A DNA stretch of 64,000 nt from Pediococcus ethanolidurans (GCF_001437405.1 NZ_JQBY01000010.1:1-64000); one strand, 5' to 3'; shown: positions 15,427 through 25,685, numbered from the stretch's first letter. A program made the numbers and translations. Notes: a model not told the origin generated them from the letters alone.

Positions 15427-18400
15427 TACGGGTTGGTCTCCTTTCTTGAAACGTCTTCAAGCGACACAGAAGCCATTTTTGAGACGCCAGACTCTTGCAT
15501 AGTCACCCCATACAAGACATCACATTCTACCATTGTACCCTTTCGATGGGTAATCACAACAAATTGGGTTTGATGGCGAAAATTTCGTAAATAATCTGCA
15601 AATCGGGTGACATTGGCGTCATCAAATGCGGCTTCCACTTCATCCAAAATACAAAATGGTACTGGGTTAACTTCCAAAATAGAAAACAGTAGTGTAATGG
15701 CTGTTAACGCCCGTTCACCACCAGAAAGTAAGCTAAGACGCTGAAACTTTTTACCAGGTGGTTGCGCCTTAATTTCCATCCCTGTTGTCAATAAATGTTC
15801 CGGATCTGTAAGTTCCAATTTAGCTTTCCCACCACCAAACATTTTAACAAACACTTTGGAAAATGATGCAGATATCTTGTCAAAAGTTGTTTTAAATCGT
15901 AGGGCCGCCTCAGTATCAATTTCATTGATAGTTTCTAAAAGTTGCTTTTGTGAAGTGGTTAAATCATCTTTTTGACTCGTCAAAAATTGATAGCGTTCAC
16001 TCACTCGTTGAAATTCATCAATCGCACCTACATTTACTTCGCCGATTTCCGCCAAACCTTTTTTAGTTAATTTAAGTTCACGTTGTAAATCTTCTGAACT
16101 TAATTCAACCGTCTGTTTTTTGGCTAATTCCAAACTTAAATGATACTTTTCATTTAAATCGTTTAAAGCATGGTCAATCTGTTCATTTAAACGCGTTTGT
16201 TTGATTTTAATTTCTTGTAAATCATCGCTTGCAACGGAACCCAATTCTTGAACACGTTGTAATTCTTGTTCCTTATTTGCGAGTGCTTTTTCTAACTCAA
16301 CGAGGTCTTTTTTCTGTGTCTTCAATTGTTCTTTTAGTTGATCAATTAAGCCTTGAATTCCCGTTAATTCTGCTTGTTTAGATTTACTTTCATTACCTTG
16401 TGACTCCTGATCAGTTTGTAAATCTGTTTGTTGTTGTTCTGCCTGCTTGACAAGTAATTGTGTTTTTTTAATATTTTCTTCCAACGCATTAAATTTGGTT
16501 TGTGCCTGTGTTAAAGCCACTCGTGCGTTAGTTAATTGTTCCCTAAATTGTGCCAGTGCCTGCTGACTTTCATTCTGGGTTAAGTGTAGTTGGGTAAGCT
16601 TTTGCTTATTTTTATCAGTGTCTGTAGAAATTTTTTCTAACTCAACATTGAGCTGCTGTTCTTGTGCATCAAGCTCAGTCGATCGCGACGTAAAATCACT
16701 TTGAAGATCACCATTTTGTTGAGCCTCATAATCAACCGCCGCAATTCTACGATTCAATTCGGTAATTTGATTTTTAGTAATCTCTAATTTAGATTTGGCA
16801 TCCTTAAAGTGATCACTAGCATCATTAAATTGTTGGCGCAGTTCTGTACCTTTAGCTTCAACGGCTTGCATTCGTTGTTTTAAATCCTGTACTAAACTTT
16901 CACGACCATCTAGTTGCGTTTTCATTTTTTTAACTTGATCAGCTAAATTTTGTCGCGTTTGTTTTTGCGTCAATAAGCCATCGGACTGGCGGCGATTCAC
17001 ACCTCCTGTCATTGATCCAGAAGGATTGATAATTTCACCATCAAGCGTAACGATTTTTAAACGAGTGGAAAGTTGTTTGGAAATTTCAGTTGCTTGTTTC
17101 AAATCAGTTGCAATTAAAATATTACCTAACAAAAATTGTTTTACTAATTTTAAATCATCAGATGTGTGCACTAAATCCGCTGCAATTCCTTCCACACCAG
17201 TTAAGTGCTGCACTTCTTGTTTAACATGATCTGATACTTGTTTGCCACGAATTCTTGAAAGCGGCAACAGCGTCACTCGCCCAGCACGTTTTTTTGTCAA
17301 ATACTGTATAATTTGCCGCGCGTCTTGATCATTACCTGTAACTAATTGTTGTAACTGACCGCCTAATACCATTTCAATGGCCTTAGTGTATTTTTCTGGA
17401 ACGTCAATTAGTTCTGAAACAACACCCACTAGGCCTTGAAAATTCGTCCGATTTTTCAAAACATTTTGGACCCCTTGATAATAACCACGGAGTTCAACGT
17501 CAGTACTAGTTAATGTTTCTAGGCGTGTTTTTGCTTGTTGATACACCCGTAAGGCATCTAGCCAGCTATCTTGGCTTTGTTTTTGTTGTTCAGACAATTT
17601 CTGATAAGAATTTAAAGTTTCTTTAAGTTGATCTTCAGCTGTTTTAACAACCCTTTTTAGCCCTGTTACGTGCTGTTGCTGCTGTTGTTGGCCAGTTGTT
17701 AATTCGTTTAATTGATTTTTTAGTTTTTGAAGATCCGCATTGACATGCAGCTGTTGTTGGCTGTCCTGCTCATAGCTTTTTTTTAAATTAGTTTGATCAT
17801 TATGAATTTGTGCCAACTGCTGCATTTTTTCAATATAGCTTGTTTGCAAATGGTCAATATTTGTTTGAATTTCAGTTTGTTTTTTTTGGATTTCTTCTTC
17901 AGATAATTCGGCTAACTTCGCCTGAGTTCTTTCAACTGCCTTCTTATCTGTCGCAATCTCTTGATTTAATGCTAATTTTTGAGTTTGATAATCACTTAGT
18001 TTTTGGGAATTTTCTTTAATCGTTTCCGCCAACTTCGCCAATTGCTGTTGCTGATATTTATTCTTTTCTGAAGTGACATTTTGTTGTCCCGCTAAATTTT
18101 CAAACTTTTTGGTTGCTTCTAACAAATTAGACTGTAACTGATCTTTTTGAGCTTCTAGAGTCTGTCTTTTTGCTTTTAATTGATCTACCGCACCCGAAAA
18201 AGTTTCAGTTTGTGTGCGATATCTGGTCACTAATTGAGTTGCATTCGTTAATTTTTCAGCAACTTGTTGATTTTCATCTTGAAGATTTTCAATCAAAGTT
18301 ACCAATCGTGTTTTATCCAATTTATCAAACTGTTTTTTTTGGTCCAAATAGTCCTGAGCAAGACTACTTTGTTCTTCCAGTGGTTCCAATTGAGATTGAA

Positions 18401-18992
18401 GTTCCACGATTAAATCATTGACACGAGCAAGATAATCATTTGTTTTATTCAGTTCAAGCTCGGCTTTTTGCTTATCCTGCTTGTAACTTAAAACTCCAGC
18501 CACTTCTTCAATAATGACGCGTCGATCTTCTGGTTTACTATTGAAAATAGCTTCGACTCGCCCCTGTGAAATTACTGAAAACGAATCTCTTCCTAAACCT
18601 GTGTCAATAAATAAATCCAAAACATCTTTCAATCGGCAATCAGTTTGATTAATCAAATACTGACTATCACCATTACGAAATAATTTTCGTGTGACGCTTA
18701 CTTCGTTAAATTCCGTTTTTAAAAAATGATCGGAGTTATCAAATGTAATTGTCACGGCCGCCCGATTAAGTGGCTGCCTACTTTGCGAACCTGCAAAAAT
18801 CACGTCTGGCATTTTACCACCACGTAAACTTTTAGCAGATTGTTCACCCATTACCCAACGAACAGCCTCGATAATATTACTTTTACCACTACCATTCGGT
18901 CCGACAATTCCAGTAATACCATCTTCAAAATTAATTGTTGTTTTATCGGCAAAGGACTTAAAACCGCTTATTTGTAAAGACTTAAGTCTCAT
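15426..18992 (-). CDS. smc: Chromosome segregation ATPase SMC
   Basis: This is the core of the SMC-ScpAB condensin. The N-terminal Walker A GPNGSGKSN is at 31-39. Two very long coiled coils rich in Gln/Lys/Glu flank a hinge at roughly residues 510-660. The C-terminal head has the signature LSGGERALTA and Walker B ILDEVEAAFD. At 1188 residues it is full length. It lies between rnc (19 nt upstream) and ftsY (1-nt overlap) in the conserved rnc-smc-ftsY-ylxM-ffh order. Confidence 0.97.
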   Translation of the reverse strand: MRLKSLQISGFKSFADKTTINFEDGITGIVGPNGSGKSNIIEAVRWVMGEQSAKSLRGGKMPDVIFAGSQSRQPLNRAAVTITFDNSDHFLKTEFNEVSVTRKLFRNGDSQYLINQTDCRLKDVLDLFIDTGLGRDSFSVISQGRVEAIFNSKPEDRRVIIEEVAGVLSYKQDKQKAELELNKTNDYLARVNDLIVELQSQLEPLEEQSSLAQDYLDQKKQFDKLDKTRLVTLIENLQDENQQVAEKLTNATQLVTRYRTQTETFSGAVDQLKAKRQTLEAQKDQLQSNLLEATKKFENLAGQQNVTSEKNKYQQQQLAKLAETIKENSQKLSDYQTQKLALNQEIATDKKAVERTQAKLAELSEEEIQKKQTEIQTNIDHLQTSYIEKMQQLAQIHNDQTNLKKSYEQDSQQQLHVNADLQKLKNQLNELTTGQQQQQQHVTGLKRVVKTAEDQLKETLNSYQKLSEQQKQSQDSWLDALRVYQQAKTRLETLTSTDVELRGYYQGVQNVLKNRTNFQGLVGVVSELIDVPEKYTKAIEMVLGGQLQQLVTGNDQDARQIIQYLTKKRAGRVTLLPLSRIRGKQVSDHVKQEVQHLTGVEGIAADLVHTSDDLKLVKQFLLGNILIATDLKQATEISKQLSTRLKIVTLDGEIINPSGSMTGGVNRRQSDGLLTQKQTRQNLADQVKKMKTQLDGRESLVQDLKQRMQAVEAKGTELRQQFNDASDHFKDAKSKLEITKNQITELNRRIAAVDYEAQQNGDLQSDFTSRSTELDAQEQQLNVELEKISTDTDKNKQKLTQLHLTQNESQQALAQFREQLTNARVALTQAQTKFNALEENIKKTQLLVKQAEQQQTDLQTDQESQGNESKSKQAELTGIQGLIDQLKEQLKTQKKDLVELEKALANKEQELQRVQELGSVASDDLQEIKIKQTRLNEQIDHALNDLNEKYHLSLELAKKQTVELSSEDLQRELKLTKKGLAEIGEVNVGAIDEFQRVSERYQFLTSQKDDLTTSQKQLLETINEIDTEAALRFKTTFDKISASFSKVFVKMFGGGKAKLELTDPEHLLTTGMEIKAQPPGKKFQRLSLLSGGERALTAITLLFSILEVNPVPFCILDEVEAAFDDANVTRFADYLRNFRHQTQFVVITHRKGTMVECDVLYGVTMQESGVSKMASVSLEDVSRKETNP

Positions 18993-19011
18993 TAAACATC
19001 AAACTCCTAAT

Positions 19012-19713
19012 TTATGCATTTTTCACGCGCAATTTTTGTAAAGCATTCTTGGCAGCATCTTGCTCAGCTAGTTTTTTGGATTTTCCAACACCGGATCCCA
19101 ATTGACGATCATCTGCAAAAACAGCAACTTTGAAATCAAGATCATTATCAGGACCAGCCTCATTCAATAGATCATAGTGAATCAACACATCTCCGTTACG
19201 TTGCAAAATTTCCTGCAAATTGGTTTTGTGGTCAATCACATGATCGAATGCTCCTGTGTCTAACTTAGGAAAAATCACCTGCTGGACAAATTTCTCAACA
19301 GTTTGCCGACCTTGATCTAAATAAACTGCCCCAACAAAAGATTCAAAAATATCACAAAGAAGTGAATCACGATTTCGTGCACCAGCTTTTTCTTCACCTT
19401 TACCGAGAAGAATATACTGATCCAAATGACATTCACGGGCAAACTGACTGAAACTTGCCTCACAAACCATAGCTGCTCGTAAGCGAGTCAACTTTCCTTG
19501 TGGCATTTCTGGATAACGTTTAAAAATATATTCCGATACAATCAATTGCAGAACAGCATCCCCTAAAAATTCAATTCGTTCATAAAATTTTAAGCCTTGA
19601 TTGGGATGTTCATTCACATAAGATGCTTGGGTTAACGCTTCGTTCAATAAATCCTCGTTATGAAACACAATTTGAAAATCTTTTTTTAACGCTTCATCAA
19701 CAGATTTTTTCAA
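19012..19713 (-). CDS. rnc: Ribonuclease III
   Basis: This double-strand-specific RNase matures rRNA and scRNA and degrades antisense duplexes. The catalytic signature ERIEFLGDAVLQL is at 45-57, and a second acidic cluster occurs in DIFESFVGAVYLD. A C-terminal double-stranded RNA-binding domain (about 160-231) ends in AEQDAAKNALQKL. It has 233 residues. The start is TTG at 19713, with AAAGGA upstream and no better in-frame ATG. Confidence 0.96.
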   Translation of the reverse strand: MKKSVDEALKKDFQIVFHNEDLLNEALTQASYVNEHPNQGLKFYERIEFLGDAVLQLIVSEYIFKRYPEMPQGKLTRLRAAMVCEASFSQFARECHLDQYILLGKGEEKAGARNRDSLLCDIFESFVGAVYLDQGRQTVEKFVQQVIFPKLDTGAFDHVIDHKTNLQEILQRNGDVLIHYDLLNEAGPDNDLDFKVAVFADDRQLGSGVGKSKKLAEQDAAKNALQKLRVKNA

Positions 19714-19747
19714 AAACTTTCATCCTTTCTTAAATACTCACCTTAAC

Positions 19748-19776
19748 ATTATATCTTTTTTTCTTAAAACTGCCCA
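19748..19776 (-). promoter_or_regulatory. Promoter of the rnc-smc-ftsY operon
   Basis: On the minus strand there is TGGGCA (19771-19776), a 17-nt spacer and a consensus TATAAT (19748-19753), 35 nt before the rnc start. Confidence 0.65.
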
Positions 19777-19801
19777 CTCTCTAACAGCTTTCAGATACAA
19801 A

Positions 19802-19832
19802 TTGAGACCGGAACAAACTATTCCAGTCTCAA
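19802..19832 (-). terminator. Terminator-like hairpin after acpP
   Basis: On the minus strand, TTGAGACTGGAA and TTCCGGTCTCAA form a strong stem with a short loop, but only a weak T-run follows. Similar GAGACTGG hairpins commonly end genes in lactobacilli. Confidence 0.55.
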
Positions 19833-19848
19833 AAATTGATCATTTATT

Positions 19849-20094
19849 TTACTTTTTTTGATTAGCAGTAATGAAATCAACGGCTTCACCAACTGTGGAA
19901 AGCTTTTCAGCATCCTCATCGGAAATCTCAGCACCAAAAGTATCTTCTAGTTCAAGCACAAATTCAACGATATCAATTGAATCTGCATTCAAATCAGTTT
20001 TAAAATTCAGCTCATTTGTTACTTTCGCCTTATCGACATCAAAATGATCCACAATAATATCGGAAATTTTATTAAATACTTCTTCTTTAGTCAT
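19849..20094 (-). CDS. acpP: Acyl carrier protein
   Basis: This 81-residue carrier holds growing acyl chains on a 4'-phosphopantetheine attached to Ser39 in DLNADSIDIVEF. The usual motif is DSL; DSI is a minor variant. The protein is strongly acidic, as expected. AAGGAG precedes the ATG. It lies 81 nt after plsX, a common pairing that links acyl-ACP to phospholipid synthesis. Confidence 0.95.
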   Translation of the reverse strand: MTKEEVFNKISDIIVDHFDVDKAKVTNELNFKTDLNADSIDIVEFVLELEDTFGAEISDEDAEKLSTVGEAVDFITANQKK

Positions 20095-20175
20095 GTGATA
20101 CTCCTTACATCATTTAATTACATCAGATAAGTTTAATGTTTTTCTTTGAACTTGTCCACCAAAATTATCGTTTTT

Positions 20176-21186
20176 TTAATTTTTATCAGTTGGTCGTGTT
20201 GCAAAATAATCAGCTAAGTTCTTGGTTAAGTTTGAATTAACCATTGAACGAAGTTGTCGTAAGGCGTGATATACTTGTATCTCATTACTTGATCCATGGG
20301 CTTTAACTACTGGTGCTTTTACACCCAGCAAAACAGCACCACCATGCTTTGAATAATCCATTTTGTTCTGAACAATTTTAAACGCTGGCTTCAGTAATAA
20401 ACCACCAAGTTTACCTTGAATACCAGAATCTAAAATTGTGTGTTTCAGTAATTTCAGCATGGACAAAGCCGTTCCTTCGGTATTTTTAAGAACCGCATTT
20501 CCAGTAAAGCCATCAGTAACCACAACGTCCGCTTTTCCATTTAAGAGTTCTCGAGATTCAATGTTGCCTACAAAGTTTAGATTTGGATCATCCTTGAGAG
20601 TTTGATAGGTCTCTTTATGCAGCGGATCACCTTTGTCCTCTTCGGCACCATTATTTAATAAGGCAATTCTTGGGTTAGTAACTCCCATCACATTTGTACT
20701 GTAGAAATTTCCCAATACCGCAAACTGCTGTAAGTTTTTTACTTTACTTTCAGCATTTGCACCTACATCCAACATGGTAAATGAATCGTGCGCACCTTCT
20801 AATGCTGGTAATGTCGTGGTCATTCCGGGACGATCAACACCTTTAATTCTGCCAATAATAAATAAACTTGCTGCTAACAACGCCCCTGTATTACCGGCCG
20901 AAAAAAGCGCATCAGCTTTCCCCTCTTTGACACTCTGGGCAGCCAATACCAGTGAAGAAGTTTTCTTTTGGCGAACGGCACGAACAGGTTCATCACCCAT
21001 TGCAATTTCTGAATCTGTATGAACAATTGTAATTCTTGTTGCATTTTTTAGATATTTTTTAATTTTATCTTCTTTGCCAAATAAGATAAAGTGCACATCT
21101 GAGTATTCATCCCGAGCTAATTCAACCCCCTGAACAATTTTCTCAGGTGCGTAGTCGCCACCCATTGCGTCAATTGCTAACTTCAT
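20176..21186 (-). CDS. plsX: Phosphate acyltransferase PlsX
   Basis: PlsX converts acyl-ACP and phosphate to acyl-phosphate, the donor for PlsY in glycerolipid synthesis; it is a peripheral membrane protein. It is identified by KLAIDAMGGDYAPEKIVQG at the N-terminus, SAGNTGALLAAS and VVTDGFTGNAVLK. It has 336 residues, normal for the family. It starts 21 nt after recG on the same strand. Confidence 0.96.
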   Translation of the reverse strand: MKLAIDAMGGDYAPEKIVQGVELARDEYSDVHFILFGKEDKIKKYLKNATRITIVHTDSEIAMGDEPVRAVRQKKTSSLVLAAQSVKEGKADALFSAGNTGALLAASLFIIGRIKGVDRPGMTTTLPALEGAHDSFTMLDVGANAESKVKNLQQFAVLGNFYSTNVMGVTNPRIALLNNGAEEDKGDPLHKETYQTLKDDPNLNFVGNIESRELLNGKADVVVTDGFTGNAVLKNTEGTALSMLKLLKHTILDSGIQGKLGGLLLKPAFKIVQNKMDYSKHGGAVLLGVKAPVVKAHGSSNEIQVYHALRQLRSMVNSNLTKNLADYFATRPTDKN

Positions 21187-21207
21187 TTTTATTCCTCATT
21201 TCTAATA

Positions 21208-23259
21208 TTAATCAAAATTGGCATTTTTTTGCATAATAATTTTTAAATAGCTGTTTAACTGCTCAAATTGCGGCTTACTTTGCCAATTTTCTTCATGAAC
21301 AATTTTACCTGCTTCTAACTGAGCAGTTTGTAAAGCACCAATATCCACTATTGGATCACCAACCCGAAATTCGGGGATTCCAGACTGTTTACTACCAAAA
21401 ACATCACCGGATCCACGAAGTTGCAGGTCAGCCTGTGAAATCTTAAATCCATCATTCGACTGGGTCATGATTTTCATGCGTTTAATCCCGGTTTCATTTT
21501 TAGGATCAGCAACTAAGATGCAATAAGCCTGTGCTTGTCCACGACCAACACGTCCCCGTAACTGATGAAGTTGAGCTAATCCAAAGCGATCAGCATCATA
21601 AATAATCATAACCGTAACATTAGGAACATCTACACCAACTTCAATTACAGTCGTCGAAACCAAAAGTTGAAATTCATTGTCCTTAAATTGACGCATAATT
21701 TGATCTTTTTCGTCAGACTTCATTTTACCATGAAGTAATCCTACCTTATAGTCAGGTTCAAATTCAGTTTGAAGTTGCTCATAGAGTGCCATCGCATTTT
21801 TTAAATCAAGTGATTCTGATTCTTCAATTAAGGGCGTCACAACAAAAGCCTGATGGCCATTTTTAAATTGTTTTTTTACAAAATCAAGCATACCCCGCAC
21901 ATTACTGCTTTTGACCCAACTAGTTAAAACTGGTTTCCGGCCGTTGGGCATTTGATCAATTGTTGAAACATCCATTTCGCCATAGGCTGTAATGGCCAAA
22001 GTTCGCGGAATTGGCGTTGCCGTCATGGCCAATACATCCACATTCGCGCCTTTTTTCCGCAAAGCTTCACGTTGTTTGACACCAAAACGGTGCTGCTCAT
22101 CAATAATAACTAATCCCAGATTGGCAAATTCAACATCGTCTTGAATTAACGCATGCGTACCAATTACCAAATTAATGTCGCCATTTTCGATACCAGCCAA
22201 CAATGCATGTCGTTGTTTGGACTTTGATCCGGAAGCTCCGGTTAACAGCCCAATATTAACACCCATTCCTGCAAATATCTTGGTTAAGTTATTAGCATGT
22301 TGTTCAGCTAGAATTTCCGTAGGAGCCATTAAAGCCGTTTGATAACCAGCTGTAATGGCCGCATACATGACAATTGCCGCCACAATCGTTTTTCCACTTC
22401 CGACGTCGCCTTGTAGCAACCGATTCATTCGAATTGGTCGTTTAAGATCATAACAAATTTCATTAACTACTCGTTTTTGAGCGTCGGTCAATTCATAAGG
22501 TAAACTAGCAATAAATGTTTTTAATTGATCAACATTATATTCAATTGCGGTGCCATTTTCGGATTGATCCCGTTGTTTTAAAACTTGTAATTCCATTTGA
22601 AAAATAAAGAATTCCTCAAAAGTTGCCGTGCGCCGTGCTAGTTTAGCTGACTTTAGATCAGCGGGAAAATGCAAGTCGTGAATCATCGTTCTTCGATCAA
22701 TTAAACGATACTTTTTAACGATTGCTTCTGGAATAATTGTTTTAATTTCATTTTGATATTGCTCAAAAGTTTGCGTAACCAATTTTTTAATGGTGTTTTG
22801 GCGAATATGCTGGCTAGCTGGGTAAACTGCATCAACTTCCGTAGAATCAGCGTTTGAAAATGGTAAAAGCTTCATTCCGGTCAAACTACGTCGACGCGCA
22901 TCCCATTTGCCGTATATCGCAATTTTTTTATCCATTTCCAATTGTTTTTTTATCCACGGTTGATTAAAAAAGGTCACCATCACAGATTCTTGTTCGGTTA
23001 ATAAACGAAAATTCAGACGATTCTTTTTTCTACCATAGCGAGCAATAATTGGCTCTGATGCAACTGTCCCCTCTAAAGTAACTTTTTGTTGATCAACTAA
23101 ATCTACCATGTTTTGTGGTCGCAAATCTTCGTAGCGAAACGGAAAATAGCACAACAAATCTTCAATTGTATAAATTCCTAACTCATTTAGGGCCTTGGCT
23201 CGTTGCAGACCAACACCACTAAGTGTAGAAACAGGTGCAAAAATAGTGTTTTCAGTCAT
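21208..23259 (-). CDS. recG: ATP-dependent DNA helicase RecG
   Basis: This branch-migration helicase reverses stalled forks and processes Holliday junctions. The N-terminal wedge/OB domain (about 58-150) binds the fork. The helicase core starts with GDVGSGKT (284-291), then DEQHRFGV and the SF2 motifs TATPIPRT and QLRGRVGRG. It has 683 residues, full length. GGAG precedes the ATG. It follows fakA after a small terminator-like hairpin. Confidence 0.97.
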   Translation of the reverse strand: MTENTIFAPVSTLSGVGLQRAKALNELGIYTIEDLLCYFPFRYEDLRPQNMVDLVDQQKVTLEGTVASEPIIARYGRKKNRLNFRLLTEQESVMVTFFNQPWIKKQLEMDKKIAIYGKWDARRRSLTGMKLLPFSNADSTEVDAVYPASQHIRQNTIKKLVTQTFEQYQNEIKTIIPEAIVKKYRLIDRRTMIHDLHFPADLKSAKLARRTATFEEFFIFQMELQVLKQRDQSENGTAIEYNVDQLKTFIASLPYELTDAQKRVVNEICYDLKRPIRMNRLLQGDVGSGKTIVAAIVMYAAITAGYQTALMAPTEILAEQHANNLTKIFAGMGVNIGLLTGASGSKSKQRHALLAGIENGDINLVIGTHALIQDDVEFANLGLVIIDEQHRFGVKQREALRKKGANVDVLAMTATPIPRTLAITAYGEMDVSTIDQMPNGRKPVLTSWVKSSNVRGMLDFVKKQFKNGHQAFVVTPLIEESESLDLKNAMALYEQLQTEFEPDYKVGLLHGKMKSDEKDQIMRQFKDNEFQLLVSTTVIEVGVDVPNVTVMIIYDADRFGLAQLHQLRGRVGRGQAQAYCILVADPKNETGIKRMKIMTQSNDGFKISQADLQLRGSGDVFGSKQSGIPEFRVGDPIVDIGALQTAQLEAGKIVHEENWQSKPQFEQLNSYLKIIMQKNANFD

Positions 23260-23278
23260 ACACTGACTCCTTAACTAC

Positions 23279-23309
23279 AAAAAGAGGCGGATAAATTTCC
23301 AACCTCTTT
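23279..23309 (-). terminator. Terminator after fakA
   Basis: On the minus strand, AAAGAGG-TTGGA and TCC-G-CCTCTTT form a stem followed by a short T-run, in the 57-nt gap between fakA and recG. Confidence 0.55.
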
Positions 23310-23316
23310 AGATTAC

Positions 23317-24999
23317 TTATTCAACTGAAACAATAAATGGGTAAACTGGTTGGTCGCCTTCATGAACCTCAATTTCCAATTCATCATCTAACGCTTGGAT
23401 TGTACTTTCCAGTTTCTCAGCTTCAGATTTTTTAGCATCTTTACCATAAATAATCGTCACAATTTCACTATCTTCATCTAACATTAGCTTTACCATCTCA
23501 CTGGCAGCCTCAAGAATTGTTGGTTTAGTTGTTGCAATGGTGCCGTCAATAATGCCCATGAAGTTACCTTTTTTGATAGTTTTGCCTTGAACTGTTGTAT
23601 CTCGAATAGCTGTAGTTACTTCACCATTCTTAACAGACGTTAAATTGTCTTCCATTGCAGCCACATTCTCATCTAATTTGCTGTCTGGGTTGAAGCCCAT
23701 CAAAGCTGTCATTCCCTGAGAAATATTGCGGCTATGCACAATTTTTGCTGGAATATCAGCTACCTCAATAGCCTGTTCAGCCGCCAAAAAAATATTTTTA
23801 TTATTTGGTAAAACAATCACTCGTTCAGCGTGAGAATCATTAATCGCTGCAACAATATCTGCTGTGCTGGGATTCATCGTTTGTCCACCACTAATAATAT
23901 GCGTCACACCAAGGCTTCGGAATAACTTATCCACACCTTCACCAGAAGCAATAGCGATAATTGCTGTTCCATTTGTGTCTGGTACCGGTTGATCTGCTTG
24001 AACAGGATCATCTTTTTCCATAATTTCTTCTTGTTGCTGGCGCATATTGTCAACTTTAACAGTGGCTAGATCACCAAATTGTTGTCCCCAAGCAAGTACT
24101 TTACCTGGATGCTCAGTATGGACATGCACTTTAACCACATCATCATCATTTACAACTAATAATGAATCTCCTAATTTAGCCAAGTAATTGTAGAACGTGT
24201 CATAATCAAAATCTTGTTTTACCTGTAATCCTTTACCGATACGAACCATAATCTGTGTACAGTATCCATATTTAATATCTGCAGGGTCAATCTTGCCTTG
24301 AACACTTTGATGATGTTTTGCATCCACCATTTCATCCATCTGTTCTTCATCAGGTTGATCTTCTTCAACTTCAGTACGACCATTTAAAACATCATCAAAG
24401 GCATCAAAAACAAAAGTCAACCCTTGACCACCAGAGTCAACAACACCAACTTCTTTTAAAACTGGTAAAAGATCAGTTGTTTTCTTTAGAGCCTCTTTAC
24501 CAGCCTTAGTCACTGCATCCATGACATAGACAATATCGTCTTTTTCTGTAGCGGCGTCATTTCCCGCCTTAGCAGCTTCTCGAATGACCGTCAGAATAGT
24601 TCCCTCAGTTGGTTTCATAACTGCCTTATACGCCGTTTGAGCGCCATCAGCGAATGCTTGAGCTAAATCCTCAGCATTCAAAGTCACTTTACCTTCAACA
24701 CTCTTAGAAAAGCCACGAAAGATCTGAGATAAGATTACACCAGAGTTACCACGAGCACCCATCAGTAATCCTTTAGCGAGTGCACCCGCTAATTTACCAA
24801 CTTCCTCACTTGGTTCATCCATTTCATACTTCGCGCCGCTTTCCATTGATAAACTCATATTAGTGCCAGTATCACCATCAGGTACTGGAAAAACATTTAA
24901 TGAATTAATAAAATCGGCATTACGTTTTAATTTACGCGCACTTGCCTGAATCATTTGATCAAATTCTTCGTTCGTGATTTCAGTAGTTGCCACTTTCAA
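23317..24999 (-). CDS. fakA: Fatty acid kinase ATP-binding subunit FakA
   Basis: This DAK2-domain protein (YloV family, 560 residues) works with a FakB protein to phosphorylate exogenous fatty acids. The nucleotide-binding Dak motif DGDTGTNMS is at 41-49, followed by GARGNSGVILSQIFRGF. The C-terminal half is the DegV-like/FakA-C region. The start is TTG at 24999, set by AGGAGG at 25009-25014; a GTG two codons on is an alternative. It follows the Asp23-like gene, the usual yloU-yloV pair. No fakB gene is in the window. Confidence 0.94.
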   Translation of the reverse strand: MKVATTEITNEEFDQMIQASARKLKRNADFINSLNVFPVPDGDTGTNMSLSMESGAKYEMDEPSEEVGKLAGALAKGLLMGARGNSGVILSQIFRGFSKSVEGKVTLNAEDLAQAFADGAQTAYKAVMKPTEGTILTVIREAAKAGNDAATEKDDIVYVMDAVTKAGKEALKKTTDLLPVLKEVGVVDSGGQGLTFVFDAFDDVLNGRTEVEEDQPDEEQMDEMVDAKHHQSVQGKIDPADIKYGYCTQIMVRIGKGLQVKQDFDYDTFYNYLAKLGDSLLVVNDDDVVKVHVHTEHPGKVLAWGQQFGDLATVKVDNMRQQQEEIMEKDDPVQADQPVPDTNGTAIIAIASGEGVDKLFRSLGVTHIISGGQTMNPSTADIVAAINDSHAERVIVLPNNKNIFLAAEQAIEVADIPAKIVHSRNISQGMTALMGFNPDSKLDENVAAMEDNLTSVKNGEVTTAIRDTTVQGKTIKKGNFMGIIDGTIATTKPTILEAASEMVKLMLDEDSEIVTIIYGKDAKKSEAEKLESTIQALDDELEIEVHEGDQPVYPFIVSVE

Positions 25000-25032
25000 T
25001 TGTAAATTCCTCCTCGTTTTAGTCCTTCGTAA

Positions 25033-25395
25033 CTAGGCTTCTAATACCTTTACACCCTGGACAAAAACGTTCACAGAGTTCGCCGAAACACCTAACATTG
25101 ATTCCAAATTATATTTCACTTTTGATTGTACGTTCTTCGAAACTTCAGAAATCTTTGTGCCATAACTGACAATAATATATACATCAATGGCCACACCATT
25201 ATCCTGTTGACGAACAACGACTCCCTTAGCGTAATTTTCTTTACGTAAAATTTCGTTTAAATTGTCGCGGATCTGATTTTTACTTGCCATACCAACAACA
25301 CCGTAATTATCTGTTGCTGCACCACCAACAACTGTGGCAATGACATCATTAGATACGTCTACTGTTCCATTTTTTGTTTGAATTTTTACAGCCAT
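25033..25395 (-). CDS. yloU: Asp23/Gls24 family protein (YloU-like)
   Basis: This is a 120-residue Asp23/Gls24 (DUF322) protein, recognisable from NGVAIDVYIIVSYGTKISEVSKNVQ. The family includes envelope-stress proteins; YloU itself has no settled function, but it is nearly always encoded before fakA, as here. A TTG opens the frame one codon earlier, but the ATG at 25395 with GGGAGG upstream is preferred. Confidence 0.9.
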   Translation of the reverse strand: MAVKIQTKNGTVDVSNDVIATVVGGAATDNYGVVGMASKNQIRDNLNEILRKENYAKGVVVRQQDNGVAIDVYIIVSYGTKISEVSKNVQSKVKYNLESMLGVSANSVNVFVQGVKVLEA

Positions 25396-25437
25396 CAAAA
25401 ATAGCCTCCCTTAAATCGTTCTTCTTATATCAACGAT

Positions 25438-25466
25438 ATTTTACCATACTTCACCAAACCAATAAA
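25438..25466 (-). promoter_or_regulatory. Promoter of the yloU-fakA operon
   Basis: On the minus strand, an extended -10 TGGTAAAAT (TAAAAT at 25438-25443) has a weak TTTATT 17 nt upstream. The distance to the yloU start is about 43 nt. Confidence 0.45.
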
Positions 25467-25589
25467 CGCAACACTCTTTTACATAATTTTGAATTATTGC
25501 TGATTAAAGGTGCAGTGTATCACTATTTTAAGCAATTTTTCAAATGGTTACAGGTAGTTAACTATCGTCACGCTAACTAAACTGTGCTA

Positions 25590-25617
25590 AACTCATCAAA
25601 GAATGAGTTGTTATAAT
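25590..25617 (+). promoter_or_regulatory. Promoter of rpmB with inverted repeat
   Basis: An extended -10 TGTTATAAT (TATAAT at 25612-25617) has no clear -35. A 7-bp inverted repeat AACTCAT/ATGAGTT (25590-25596, 25603-25609) sits in the spacer position and may be an operator. Transcription from here leaves a leader of about 160 nt. Confidence 0.4.
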
Positions 25618-25669
25618 GATTCATCGAAAGACTTATTAAAATAGACTTCTTACCTAAAATAGTGACTGT

Positions 25670-25685
25670 CAAGTAAAATTACTTG
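25670..25685. repeat. Perfect 16-base palindrome upstream of rpmB
   Basis: CAAGTAAAATTACTTG reads the same on both strands. It lies within the rpmB leader, about 100 nt before the start codon; its role is unknown. Confidence 0.5.
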